In this document: one piece after another, positions 47,783 through 58,610 of the stretch
Layout: every line of letters begins with the position of its first letter
How positions within the stretch are numbered: position 1 is the first letter of the stretch
From: Buxus sempervirens
Lineage: Eukaryota; Streptophyta; Magnoliopsida; Buxales; Buxaceae
Reading direction: 5' to 3'
Length of the DNA stretch: 64,000 nt
Assembly (NCBI GenBank): GCA_947561395.2
Contig: OX387182.1
Span: 37,069,949-37,133,948 of the forward strand
The notes under the pieces: generated by a model
Database searches by the model: none
Told to the model about the DNA's origin: nothing
The model's input: the letters and a program-made list of their open reading frames with translations, nothing else
Translations under genes and position numbers: made by a program

Positions 47783-49170
47783 ATGAATTCTTCTAAGGTA
47801 CCAACTCCGTCATCCCCACAGCAAGGGGTTGAAGAACAACCGGTCATTATGGATCTAAGCCAACAGGTGGCCATGATGCGAGCTATGAGAATTCAAATGC
47901 CAGAAATCCAGCAGGAGCAACCCCCTCAGCTAGCACTAATGGCAGTACATCCGCCACCGCAGGATACTCTGTTCCTACGTTCGGTGGCAGATCCCATCCA
48001 TCATCCACAACAGGAACCATTTGCCTGTCCAACTGGGGCAGAAAGAGCAAGACCGGAATAGGGCATGGGAGGCCCATATTAAAGAAATATTGGCAGCAAT
48101 GAAGGAAAACAATAAGGCTCGAATGGCCGCAATGAAAGAAGATCTCTTGAAGCAACTCCAGCCCAACCCAATCTAGGATGAAACCACTCTAGAGAGCCTG
48201 TGCTTCTTCCCAGACATCCAACTTCCAACAAAATTCGGATGTCCTGAACTGCATAGTTTCGACGGCACTGGCTATCCTTTGATACACCTGCGATCGTATG
48301 TTGGCGACATGTGCCAACATGCGAAGGATGAAAAGATAATGGTTCAATTCTTCCAGAGATCTCTAACTGAGGCAGCATATTCTTGGTTCCTAAGTCTGGA
48401 TAAGCAGAAGGTTAAGACATGGAATGACCTCGCCGCCGTATTCGTCCAGCAATACCGCTTAAATAGCCAAATGGTTCAAACCAGGGCAGAATTGCAGAGA
48501 TTGTCAAAGAGGAATAGAGAGTCTGTGAGAGACTACGCTAAAAGGTGGATGGAATTAGCCAACGTGGTACAACCCCCTCTTCTTGAACAAGAGCGGACTT
48601 CCTTGTTCACATCCTCGCTGGGACAACCATACTTCACATTGCTGTTGGGACAATGCACTGCAAGTTTCACCGACCTAATCATTGCAGCAGATAGAATTGA
48701 GGATGCTGTTAAAATGAAGAAGCTCGGGGGCTCCATGACAAACTTGCTGCATGGAACAATCTCAAGAGACAAGTAGCAGGAGAATGACGATGGCACAAGT
48801 ATAGTTAACCATGTACAACTTTCTACGCCATTTCACATCCATTCCTCAAGAAGCATGAGCCTTCCCTCCGCTAACGATACCGTGTCTCACCTCAGGAGGC
48901 GTCTTACCAAGGAGGAAAGAAAGAACCGGGAATTCACTCCGCTTCCGTATACGATGGCCGAATTATTACCGACGCTCTTGAGAGAGGGACACCTGCAACT
49001 GGCAACGCCAAATCTTAAGGCGTAAAAAATGAAGGGCTATGATCCAAACAAGAGCTGTGAATATCACATGGGTGCACAAGGCCATGATACTAATGGATGT
49101 TGGGGCCTTCGTCATGCAGTCCAAGATCTTCTTGAAGCTGGGGAACTCAAAATTGATCCTCCGTCGGATA
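47783..49170 (+). pseudogene. gag: Gypsy gag remnant
   Basis: Gag forms the particle that packages element RNA. The ATG at 47783 opens a 92-codon proline- and glutamine-rich head, and a frameshift near 48000-48060 moves the frame. The core (48171-48776) has the retrotransposon gag domain: YPLIHLRSYVGDM, then FFQRSLTEAAYSWF, and YRLNSQMVQTRAELQRL with RNRESVRDYAKRW. Stops interrupt at 48174, 48774 and 49022. The frame resumes with FTPLPYTMAELLPTLL and ends CEYHMGAQGHDTNGCW, a Cys/His motif typical of Tat/Ogre-like Gag. It cannot make a full protein. Confidence 0.85.
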
Positions 49171-49303
49171 AAAAAAAAGAGAGAAAAAAAAAGAAGAAAA
49201 GAAAAAAAACAAACAAACAAAACAAAAAACAAAAAAAAAAGAACAAAAAGAAGAAAGAACAAAAAAGAGAAGAAAGAAAAGAAAAAAAAAATCATCATCA
49301 TCA
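49168..49303 (+). repeat. Purine-only low-complexity tract
   Basis: About 135 bases of A with G, and a few AACAAAC interruptions, separating the two gag-like segments. Confidence 0.9.
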
Positions 49304-49519
49304 TCATGCATCTTGGTATTTAATAGCATATACTCTACTTTCTAATGTTTGTTTCTCTTGGCATGAACCTCATTGGCGATCAACATGGACCGTATCCCAG
49401 AAACAAGTCTTGATGCAGCCCAGCAAATAATCAGCATAGTGGCTTTTCTACAAAGCCTATTGCGGATGATAATAATCATGGAAGAAACATGAAACAAATG
49501 CTGGGAAGCATTAGGGGAA
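49304..49519 (+). other. Spacer in gypsy D
   Basis: No recognisable coding sequence. It begins with ATC trinucleotide repeats. Confidence 0.4.
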
Positions 49520-50057
49520 GAGAATTTTGAGTTACGATCTCGAGTAGGTGTTCTTGAAGAAGAAATCAAGAGCTTGAAAGGAGAGATACCCTGGAGCAAC
49601 CAGGAAGTAAGCCTTCCACCCACCTTAGCATATGGTCAAGAGCAAAGAGGGAAAGGAAGAGCCGTAGCAGCAAATGGTGCCCAATTAGCGAACAAGCTAA
49701 GTGCCCACTATGGCAAAGGGAAGCATGACAGATTGATGAATCATTCGAAGGATCTCCCAAAGAGGACTCCAGAAGAAATGCAGGCTAGGTTTAAGAGGCA
49801 GTTCACCCCTCTGAACGTCCAACCAGTCCAGATATTACCTGACTTACTAAAGGGAGGCCTTTTACAGCTTAAGTGGCCTAGCCCACGAGCAGTGGCTAGC
49901 CACAGTTTACCACATGGGTTTCCCGGGGCATAGCACAGAGTAATGTTGGGATCTACGTCATGACATTCAAGACTTGATTGATCAAGGACTCTTGAAGGAG
50001 CTTATCGAGAAACCAAGATCTGCTAAAGGACAAGACATTTCCAACAAGCTAGCATAG
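49520..50057 (+). pseudogene. Second gag-like C-terminal segment of gypsy D
   Basis: Reads a heptad-like LRSRVGVLEEEIKSLKGEI. About 350 bases on, in a changed frame, it reads YHMGFPGHSTE, a stop, then CWDLRHDIQDLIDQGLL. The latter parallels the CEYHMGAQGHDTNGCW motif of the first gag region. It is either a partial duplication of gag or the true C-terminus after an insertion. It is broken by frameshifts and a stop. Confidence 0.6.
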
Positions 50058-52179
50058 ATCCGGATATCTGAATTAGCCATCCTCCAACAGAAAGGAGGAG
50101 ATGATGTGGAAAAAAATGACAAGGAAAGCACTTAAAGGATTCCTCCCATGGCATGCAGTTGAATTCCAAGAACGCCGATTTGCGTCGGCCACTCCTTGCA
50201 TAGTTTGCTGCTTTTTTTTTTTTGTCTATCTTTTCTTTTCATTTCAATTCTGAACTTGACAGCATGTTTCTTTTTGCCAACTTATGAAATCTTTTGGGAA
50301 ATCATTAGACTATTGGACCACACCAAGACATGACCGTGATCTCGGGACAAACCTGAATAATCAAATTTGACAGATGGAATGTGCTAAACAGCATGAACTG
50401 TGCAGGTCTCGACCTAGCCAAGGGATCCCCCGCACATTTGAAACCTACCTTGCCAAACACTGGGGCAAGCTGTGATTGGAGACAGAAAAAGGAAAAGGGC
50501 AAGGTGCCCATACCAGTTGGGGGTCACTGACATGATCCAGGATCAATGATCCCGATGAAATGATGAGAGGCCATTTTTGGCTAAGATATTTCAAATAAAT
50601 TCTGCTAGTCAAACATGTTGAGCTTGATCGTCTCATTTCTAACCCACGTTATGTCTAGCCACCCCAAATTGGGGCAAAGTCAAAAGGCAAAGAAGAAAAG
50701 ACAAAATGAATAAAGATAAGAATGATTCTTAAGCCAGTTAATCGTGCAAAGACAAGTAAGTGTTACATTCTCTGTGAAGGGATGAAAGGCCATCCTTGGT
50801 TTTCTCCAAAAATCATTTAACAAAAGATGAAACCCTAGCAAGACATTTTGGGCCTAACAATTTTTCCCTCAACCCTACCATGTTCTATCCTAGAACTGGG
50901 GCATGAAGCTTCATGAAATTGGAGACACAAGAAAGACAAAGGTGAAGATAGGGTGAAGTGAAAAGCACCCTAAAAACAAAAGGGCAAAATGGGGGGAAAC
51001 AGGGTGAACCCCAGGAAACGAGAATGAGAAAAAGGAGCTGGGACAATCCCTTGAAAAAAGGCAAAAAAAAGAACTTGGGCAATCCCCCAAAAGAAAAGTC
51101 AAAGATTAGGATAAAGAACCCAAGAAAGAAAGAAAAAGAGAAAAGAAATAAAAATGGAAAAGAAGAAAAAACTACCAAGCAAAGTTGGGCACAAAGTTGA
51201 GGAGACAAAAGATGAAGCAAGCCCTAACAATAAAAATGGATAGAACATGGCCCTTACCCCACTCATCAATTTTGAGCCTCTATACCATTTCTTCTGGACC
51301 CTTGAACCTAGCCTACGTTTCATCCTATTATGAAGTCCTTTATGATTACAGAGAATATAACACTGAATCTTAGACGAATTGGCAATGACGGAACCAAAAG
51401 GACAAAAGAACTTTGGCTAGACATAATGGTTATCCATAGAATGAAGCTATATAGGGTTTGAGCCTGTTTATCCTTCATTTTTGAACACCAAAACCAAAGC
51501 CTACATTTCGTCCTACCGATAAGTCCTCTCTAATCATTGGATCATGATCCATGGAAATTGACATGTCCCTCAGAGTGGGGCAAGACACTGAACCTGAGAG
51601 AAGGAACCAATTGAGAGAAAAACCATTCTATAACCCTCAGACAAGAAAAAACAAGAGAGGAAGGCAAAAGAGCCGGGGAAAGGGTAGTACCAAAGAAATC
51701 CCCTGGACCAAAACAATTCCCCTCATTTCAACCCGGGGCATGCTATTGAAGGCGAAAAATGTTGAGACCCTCGCAGGGAGTGCCGGGAGGAACCACTTGA
51801 TAAGTCTAAATGAGATTGTTGGGTGACTTACCCAAAGATTACTGGTCTTGTCGTGGACCCACTTCAAAGAGGAAACTCCAAACTCTTAATGAATTCCCAA
51901 GAGATTTTAATCAAAGAGAAATTTCTTGAATTTACACGTAATTTTGATAATAAACAGATGAAGTCCAATTGACTGAACTCCACATGAACTTTTGCAGGTA
52001 CTGACAAAACTTGAAACAGATAGACAAAGCCACCACAGCGCATCTCACATGTTGGGTGCGAGACAGAATCATCGCAATGTAGTCACACATTGGGCGCAGA
52101 AGAAATCCATCACGGTGTACTCACACATTGGATGCAAGACAAAGATATTCCCAGAACATCTCACGTGTCGGAAAAAGAT
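50058..52179 (+). other. Non-coding internal region of gypsy D
   Basis: Lacks any recognised retrotransposon enzyme domain. Includes a purine-rich AAGAAAAGGAAA stretch at 51060-51180 and imperfectly repeated ATGGCC-CTTTA-CATTTCGTCCTA blocks near 51240 and 51420-51520. Short frames have no support. Confidence 0.5.
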
Positions 52180-53290
52180 TGAAGGAGCAAGGTGTCTCTC
52201 AACACTAAGGAACAAGATGTCTCCCAAAATTGAAGAATTAAGGGGCAAGGTGCCTCCCAAAAAGCAAGACATAAGGAGTAAGGCATCTTCCAAGATAGAA
52301 GGAGCAAGGTGCCTTCCGACCCTAAGGAGCAAGATGTCTCCCAAAATTGAAGAATTAGATAGCAAGGCGTCTCCCAACCACAGAGAGTAAGGCGTCTCTC
52401 AGGACTGAAAGGACAAGGCGTCCCTGGAGCAAGGCGACTCCGAAATTAAGGAGCAATACGTCTCCCAACCACAGAGAGCAAGGCATCTCTCAAGACTAAA
52501 AGGGCAAGGCGTTCCTGGAGTAAGGCGACTCGGAAATTAAGGAGTAAGGTGTCTCTCAAGACTAAAATGGCAAGGCATCTCTGGAGCAAGGTGACTCCGA
52601 AACTAATGGAGCAAGGCGTCTCCCAACGACAGAGAGGAAGACGTCTCTCAAGACTAAAAGGGCAAAGCGTCCCTGGAGCAAGGCGTCTCTCAAGACTGAA
52701 AGGGCAAGGCATCCCTGGAGCAAGGCGACTCATAAACTAATGGAGCAAGGTGTCTCCCAAGATTGAAGACTTTCGAAGCAAGGCGTCTCCCACATCTGAA
52801 TGGACACGGAAATGTGTCTTTAAGGAGCAAGGCGTCTCCCACATCTGAATGACACGGAAATGTGTCCCTAAGGAGCAAGGTGTCTCCCACATCTAAATGA
52901 ACACGGAAATGTGTCCCTAAGGAGCAAGGCGTCTCCCATATCTGAATGGACACTGAAATATGTCCTAAAGGAGCAAGGTGTCTCCCACATCTAAATGGAC
53001 ACGGAAATGTGTCTCTAAGGAGCAAGGCGTCTCCCACATCTAAATGACACGGAAATGTGTCCCTAAGGAGCAAGGCATCTCCCACATATGAATGACACAA
53101 AAATGTGTCCTTAAGGAGCAAGGCGTCTCCCAAGACTGAAGGACATGGCGTCCTTGGAGCAAAGAATCTCCAAACCGCAAAAAAGTTGAGGCCAAAGCCT
53201 CCCGATTGAAGAACAATGAGCAAATACCTGAAAAGGAGCAGAGCATCTCCTAAGACTGAAGGACAAGGTGTCCCTAAGGAGCAAGGTGCC
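52180..53290 (+). repeat. Tandem-repeat field of gypsy D
   Basis: The core GGAGCAAGGCGTCTCCCA recurs throughout at variable spacing. From about 52774 to 53115 it settles into seven units of 48-49 bp, each carrying GACACGGAAATGTGTC, a small inverted repeat. The field lies just before the 3' LTR, the hypervariable zone of Tat/Ogre elements. Confidence 0.9.
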
Positions 53291-53940
53291 TCCACAAATT
53301 TGAACAAGATGTTCCCATTCCTGAAAATGACAGAGAATCAAGACATGAAGAAGAAGACAAAATGAAGCACTGCTGGGCAAATGGCCCCTTTTGTAATTTT
53401 CATTTTCCCACTTTTGTATCATAGGATTTGAACTAGGATTCAAAGCTCTTCGGTGTGCTGGACAGCAGTGACTCTCAAAACCCTTTAGAAGCCAAATAGA
53501 GCTAAGGGGTAGTGTACCGACATGGGGGATAAAGAACTTCAAACTTAAAAAAAAAAAAGAAAAGAAAAAGAAAAAAAAGAAAAAAAGAAAAAAAACGAAA
53601 AAGTGAAAAGATAAAAGAAGAAGTTAAAAGTCAATGAAAAAAACAAGAGGAAAAGAACACTGTTGAAGCACTTTTGCATCAATGCTGAAACAAGTCGGTG
53701 AGTCTAAGTCCAACCCATCTTTTTCAATTCAAACTAAAAAAGGGGAACAATTCCAAACGCCCAATGGCAAGTAAAATCCCCAGAACTTGGAAGTGAGCCA
53801 AAGCAACGCAGAGCTTGCATTGGCACTTCCGCATTTTTGAAAACATTAAAGGACCTGACTCATCAGTTATGTCGACAGAAATGCAAAGTGCAAAAATAGG
53901 GTTCTTTTTATTCTTTGTCATTCATCACCATGGTGACTTT
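53291..53940 (+). other. Spacer before polypurine tract of gypsy D
   Basis: Non-coding. An A/G-only stretch lies at 53545-53610. Confidence 0.5.
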
Positions 53941-53956
53941 GACAAAGAGGGGTAGC
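53941..53956 (+). other. Polypurine tract of gypsy D
   Basis: GACAAAGAGGGGTAGC directly before the 3' LTR start TGTCAGCACCCC. Confidence 0.75.
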
Positions 53957-56166
53957 TGTCAGCACCCCATTTTTGCAGCATAAATTTGCCCAAGAAGCAT
54001 ATCTTAAACCGGTATATATGTGGGCATGTAAATTGAGGTTTTTATAGTGGACCCGTCTTTTTGAAATAACAAGCCCATAATAAAGAGAATTCTGAGCCGA
54101 TTCCGATGCACCAAACCGTGCTCAAATTGGATCTCAAACGGCTAAGTTATTAATAAAAGAAATAAAGGGTAGTTTGGGGATTTTTACAAAACCGAAATTG
54201 GATGCCACATGGCAGCCATGTGTACGCCATGGTGGCTGTCATGTAACCAATGATAAATCAAAATTTTGTGGGGTTGTTTTAGTAAATAAGTAAGTTTCCT
54301 AATGGGGTTTCTTATGCAAATAAATAACAAAGTTAATAAAAGTTTAAGATTAAAATAATAATAATAATAAAAATAAACAAAGAGAAATGAGTTGGACGAA
54401 TTGGTCCAACTCATATTCTCTTGAGATATTGAGACAAAGCTTAAAAAAAATATAAGCCTAATAAAAATGTGGGACAAGACTTTGACCAAACCTAATTGAA
54501 TGAAGGTGTTTAATATAGAAAGAGGAAGAGTTAAGGGTTTAAGAGATGAAGAGGAAGGGTTAGTTGTTTAAGAGAGGAAGAGGAAGAGTTAAGGGTTTAA
54601 GAGAGGAAGAGGAAAGGTTAGGGGTTAAGAAGTTGAAGGGGTGGGAATCCTCTATAAAAAGGCTTGAAGTTGGGAGCAAAAGAGGAGGAGAAAAAGTAAG
54701 AGAGTTCTTTGAAAAAAAAAGAGCTATAAGAGAGTTCTTTGAAAGAAAAAGTAGCAAGTAGGAAGAAGTGGAGAAAAGAAGAGAGACGTCTACTAGCAAG
54801 GAGGGAGAAAGGAAAACTGTTGTTCACGACACACCAAGGTTCCAAGACTTGATTTGAAGTGTCAATCCATAACAGGTGAGTCATTTGTTTAATACATTGT
54901 ATGAGACCTCTCTTTCATTACAATTTTTGAGATAAGATTACATGATTGGTGAGAGACATGTATATATGTTTGATGGCTTTGGGTAATTTTATCATGTAAA
55001 AAAAAAAAAGACAAAGATGTAAAGTTCTGAGTTTTTTTTTTCTGCATTAGGTTTGCACCTGTTTTCCAGATAAACCAATTTTTTCACCTAGTTCTAGTTT
55101 GATTCAAGTCTGGAATACTTCATGAGATTTGTGGTATTTTTATTTTTGTTTAATCTAAAAATATGCTCAAGACCCTACACTATGAGTAGGTATTTTATTT
55201 TTAATTTTCTTTGGTTCAGATTTTCAATTAGAAATGTCTAACAATAAATTTTGGAGCTTCATATCTCTTAAATGAAAATGAATTTTTGAAAACTGCTATA
55301 GGTTATTTAGTGCTTAAAGTCATGATTCTAAAGAATCAAATTTCACACAATTTGGTTAAGAATTGAGGGAGATATGAATCTTTGAATGTGGATAGCGCAA
55401 TAATTCAGGTTGTTTCATTTTTTTGTTTCCTTTGTAAATTAGTAATTAGGCCATGGTTAAAAGTAATTCAGGTGGTCTCATTTTATTGCCTTGTAAATTA
55501 GTAATTAGTTAATCTTGCATGATAAAAACAATAGAAAACAAAACAAAACAAAAAATAAAGAAAGGGAAAAAGCAAATTAAACAAGCATTGAAGCGATGAT
55601 TCTTTCTTGTGGTTGAAAATGTTTCTTCTTTTTTCTCTTGTGATTTTTTTTTTGTTCTTGTTTTGTTTTCTTACTACATGAGATGTACATAGTGGCCCTC
55701 CATTCTCCCAATGTAGATATGTTATTATGAGAGGCTAAAGCATTTTATTTGAAGTGACCTATTTGTACATGTTTAGTTTTGTTAGTTTTATTTAGTTTAC
55801 TAGCTCATTTTAGTTTGGTTTCATCATTGATGTTAGAATTTGTTTTTAGAATGTCATTATTAGTTTTGTTAGTTTTATTTGTTTAATCTTACATCTCCCA
55901 ATGTAGATATGTTATTATTAGAAATTGTTAAAAATAAAAATAATAAATAAGAGAGCCCATTAAATATCCAACTAATTTAAGGGAACCTATTTCGGTGGGG
56001 CAACCCAGGGTGTTCAAGGACTTCCTTGGGTTGTAATCGGGTCACTTATCCGGAATCACTGGTGTAGACCAAAAAATCAAACAAGGTGTCTACCTGCACC
56101 ATTTCAGGTATTGGCGACTCCATAAAACATGTAACATGCTTTTTCTGTGCATCCAAGGTGCGCACA
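53957..56166 (+). repeat. 3' LTR of gypsy D
   Basis: 2210 bp, ending GGTGCGCACA. It keeps the 571-base part missing from the 5' LTR (55463-56033) and has fewer copies of the purine-rich tandem unit. TTGGCGACTCC at 56111-56121 lies inside the LTR. Confidence 0.9.
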
Positions 56167-56171
56167 AGCGT

Positions 56172-56538
56172 CCATGGGGTTGACACGAGGGAGGGTTGCA
56201 GATTACTGTGCTGAGGATCTTTCTTATTTCGTTTAGATCTTTCTTTTAGAGGTTGATATAGATGTACCTTGATGGATATTTTATGACTTAATTGATTATG
56301 AAAGAAAGTGTGTTAGAAAACCCATTTACCAAATTTATGAATTTATATTGATGAGTTAGTTTGATGATTATATTTAGCCACGTTTATTGATGAAATTAAT
56401 GTTTTAATTCTCCGTACTTTGATAATTAATGGAACTATTTGAATTTAAATGTCTGGTAATTAGTAGCTTTGGGCCCAGTATCACTTCGGATTTGGGTTTG
56501 GTGCCAGTTTTGCGTAGACCCGGGTTCGGGGCGTTACA
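56172..56538 (+). mobile_element. 3' end of LTR E
   Basis: Resumes after gypsy D and ends GGGGCGTTACA. Equivalent to 943-1125. Confidence 0.8.
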
Positions 56539-56628
56539 GTCAGTGTGCTAAAGGCATTTCGGATTTGGGTTTGGTGCCAGTTTTGCATAGACCCGGATTT
56601 GGGGCGTTATAGTCAGTGTGCTAAAGGC
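56483..56628. repeat. 73-bp tandem duplication over the E/C junction
   Basis: Units 56483-56555 and 56556-56628 each hold the last LTR E bases, the GTCAG duplication and GTGCTAAAGGC of LTR C. The second unit carries base changes, for example TTATA for TTACA. Confidence 0.9.
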
Positions 56629-57216
56629 GTCCGTACATACAGTACAAACGCTTTAAATCCAACCGTGCATCGTAATTTGCTGCTCGAGTGACGCGCCGCA
56701 AAAATCGATCGTATACTACATACGGTTGCTTCGCAACCATATATAGTATAGGTCTTCTCTCCCTACTGGCTTAAGTTGATGGCTTAGGTGACTCAACCAC
56801 CCAATTAGGTCAAATCAGGTTCTTCCATTTTTTTTATTTTCTATTTATCTTAATTAATTTAATTAAGATATTTTAAGCTTTTACTAATATGTCCTCTGCT
56901 CTGTTTTTGTCTTCTAGCACTTAAATTTGCCATTTATCAGGTGAGGCCCGCACACTTGCCAAGTGACGGATCCTTTTGTGCTTAATTACCATTTTGCCCT
57001 CGAGGTTGTTTTGCTCATATCTTCTCCATTCGAACTCTGATTCATGCAAACTTAATTGCCTTGGAATCGTGTCGGGAATCTCTATTCATTAGAATAAGGT
57101 ATGACAATCAATTCGGGATCAGGCAGAAAGCCACTTTCTGCTCCTTGGGTTTCGACCTGTATTTTAGGGTTTTGCTTTTTGGCTTTTTAGAAGAGTGCAA
57201 AAATGAGGTGCTTACA
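56629..57216 (-). mobile_element. 5'-most segment of LTR C
   Basis: Matches 2050-2424 on the opposite strand. A nested perfect hairpin, GGTTGC/GCAACC within TATACT/AGTATA, lies at 56712-56750. Confidence 0.75.
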
Positions 57217-57226
57217 GCTGCCCCTC
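57217..57226 (-). other. Polypurine tract of gypsy C
   Basis: The minus strand reads GAGGGGCAGC before TGTAAGCACC. Copia B has inserted exactly within it. Confidence 0.65.
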
Positions 57227-58249
57227 TGAAAGAGTAGAAGACTACTCTTTAGGTCCACAATCTATAACAATTCAGAATTGAACAATGCGGAAACAATACA
57301 CAGAGAATTATACGAGGAAACCTGGATCCAAAACCAGGAAAAACCTCGAGTCTATATGAGGCGACTAACCCTTCGAAATTCACTATTGAATGAAAAGACA
57401 ATTACAAAGGAGTACATACTTAACCTTTACAATTTGACTCACTCAACAGCAATCCACGAACTGCAACACAGCTTGAATCCACAAGCTGCAGAACACGATC
57501 AGTCCAGATCGCAAACAATCACTCACCAGTGATCCACAGTTCGAATCCACGAACTGCAACACAGCTTGAATCCACAAGCTGCAGAACACGATCAATCCAG
57601 ATCGCAGCAATCCCCTCAGAATCCACTGAGACGATCCAATGCAGTAGGAATCCACCTACGCATCAATCAAGGCCGATCACAAATCCAGGCGATCACACGA
57701 TTAGATGAAGTTTCGAATTGAAGAAGAATCCTCTATCTTCAATTCCAGGTGATCTATCTCAGATCTCCCCCTCACTCAATCACCGACTCTCTAAAGAAGA
57801 TTTGATCGAATCTCAAACACCTCAAGATTCGAAATCAAAATGATCCAAAGAAAAAAGTCACCATTAAAAATTACAACACGTCTATTTAAAGAATTAAACC
57901 CAGATCGCGTCGAGCGCTGGTGGCGTCGTGAAGCGATCGATGTAGACGGCTGGAAGCGAACTCAAGTCCCGCTCAGAGTAAGTTGAAACAGTTACAAGCG
58001 CGCTGCTAGCGAGCTGCTAGCGGGAGAGTAAGCGGCATGTGCACGGACCTTTCTTTCAAAACACTAATTCCCTTATGCGCTGCCAGCGGGGTGGCAGCGG
58101 CGTGGTAGCAGTGTGGTGGCATCAACTTCTTCTTCTTTACTAAATTCACTGAATTTTCATTATTTAATCTGCACATCTTAAAGCTTCATTAGAAGACATA
58201 ATTTGTCAAACATTTGCCATAAAAAGGAGTGTGAGTTTTCACACTTACA
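57227..58249 (-). repeat. 3' LTR of copia B
   Basis: 1023 bp, TGAAAGAGTAGAAG to TTTTCACACTTACA in plus reading. It keeps the constant-loop hairpin array (about 57450-57660). Confidence 0.92.
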
Positions 58250-58260
58250 ATCTCCCCCTT
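58250..58260 (-). other. Polypurine tract of copia B
   Basis: The minus strand reads AAGGGGGAGAT next to the LTR, identical to copy A. Confidence 0.9.
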
Positions 58261-58610
58261 GGCAAATGCCTGACAACAACCTTACACCAGTGTTTAATAT
58301 CAACCTCAGTTAATGATGATTTCCATTTAAGAATTTTAAACCCACACTGTTAAAGAGAGACACAATGATTTTGACGAATCCAGAATTTCATTCATTTACA
58401 AAAGATATACAGATAACAGAATCATATACAATGTTCAAGAAAGACAAACATTTTCTCCCCCTTACTTATCACTCCCCTTTTACACCCATATTCAGGAGAA
58501 AACAACCAGAACAGAACACAACAAAAAAAACATCATATCCACAGCAAAAAAAATAATAACAGGCAGCAGCAAGCATCAGCATCAACCCAGCCAAACCATC
58601 AACAGAAACA

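Larger units (their letters stand above)
43440..56166 (+). mobile_element. Gypsy element D, gag-only, 12.7 kb, TSD AGCGT
   Basis: Flanked by AGCGT at 43435-43439 and 56167-56171. The LTRs are 1707 bp (43440-45146) and 2210 bp (53957-56166). The internal region has a gag remnant with stops, a second gag-like C-terminal segment, 2 kb of spacer, a tandem-repeat field and a polypurine tract. No protease, reverse transcriptase, RNase H or integrase was found. The gag style and the GGCGACT primer site suggest a Tat/Ogre-like relative, comparable to gag-only terminal-repeat elements. Confidence 0.85.
30816..56538 (+). mobile_element. LTR E (gypsy, plus), host of copia A and gypsy D
   Basis: Starts TGTAAGACCCCG and ends TCGGGGCGTTACA, between GTCAG copies at 30811-30815 and 56539-56543. 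Own segments are 30816-30911, 40987-43439 and 56172-56538, about 2.9 kb. It has a TATA-like CTATATAGG (41116-41124), a donor-like AGGTAGGTAGCACTCG (41369), a tandem hairpin region (42517-42985) and TGTTTTCAG (43413-43421). It appears to be a solo LTR, as no internal region adjoins it. Confidence 0.85.
26155..57216 (-). mobile_element. 3' LTR of gypsy element C, expanded by nested insertions
   Basis: On the minus strand it starts TGTAAGCACCTC at 57216, right after a purine tract GAGGGGCAGC, and ends CGTGCGCACA at 26155. Own segments are 56539-57216, 28571-30815 and 26155-26229, about 3.0 kb. They rejoin across LTR E (TSD GTCAG) and the solo LTR (TSD CAAGC). Like LTR D, it has a GTGGCGACTCC (minus, 26200-26210) about 50 bases before its end. 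The internal region lies to the right and is cut by copia B. Confidence 0.75.

Noticed and set aside
49147-49430. Lysine-rich or phenylalanine-rich frames across the purine tract
   Set aside because: Low-complexity translation only; the true gag frame ends its homology at about 49165.
52690-53307. 205-codon minus-strand frame
   Set aside because: It is the antisense of a tandem-repeat field; its repetitive peptide follows from the repeats, and the plus-strand element is gypsy D.
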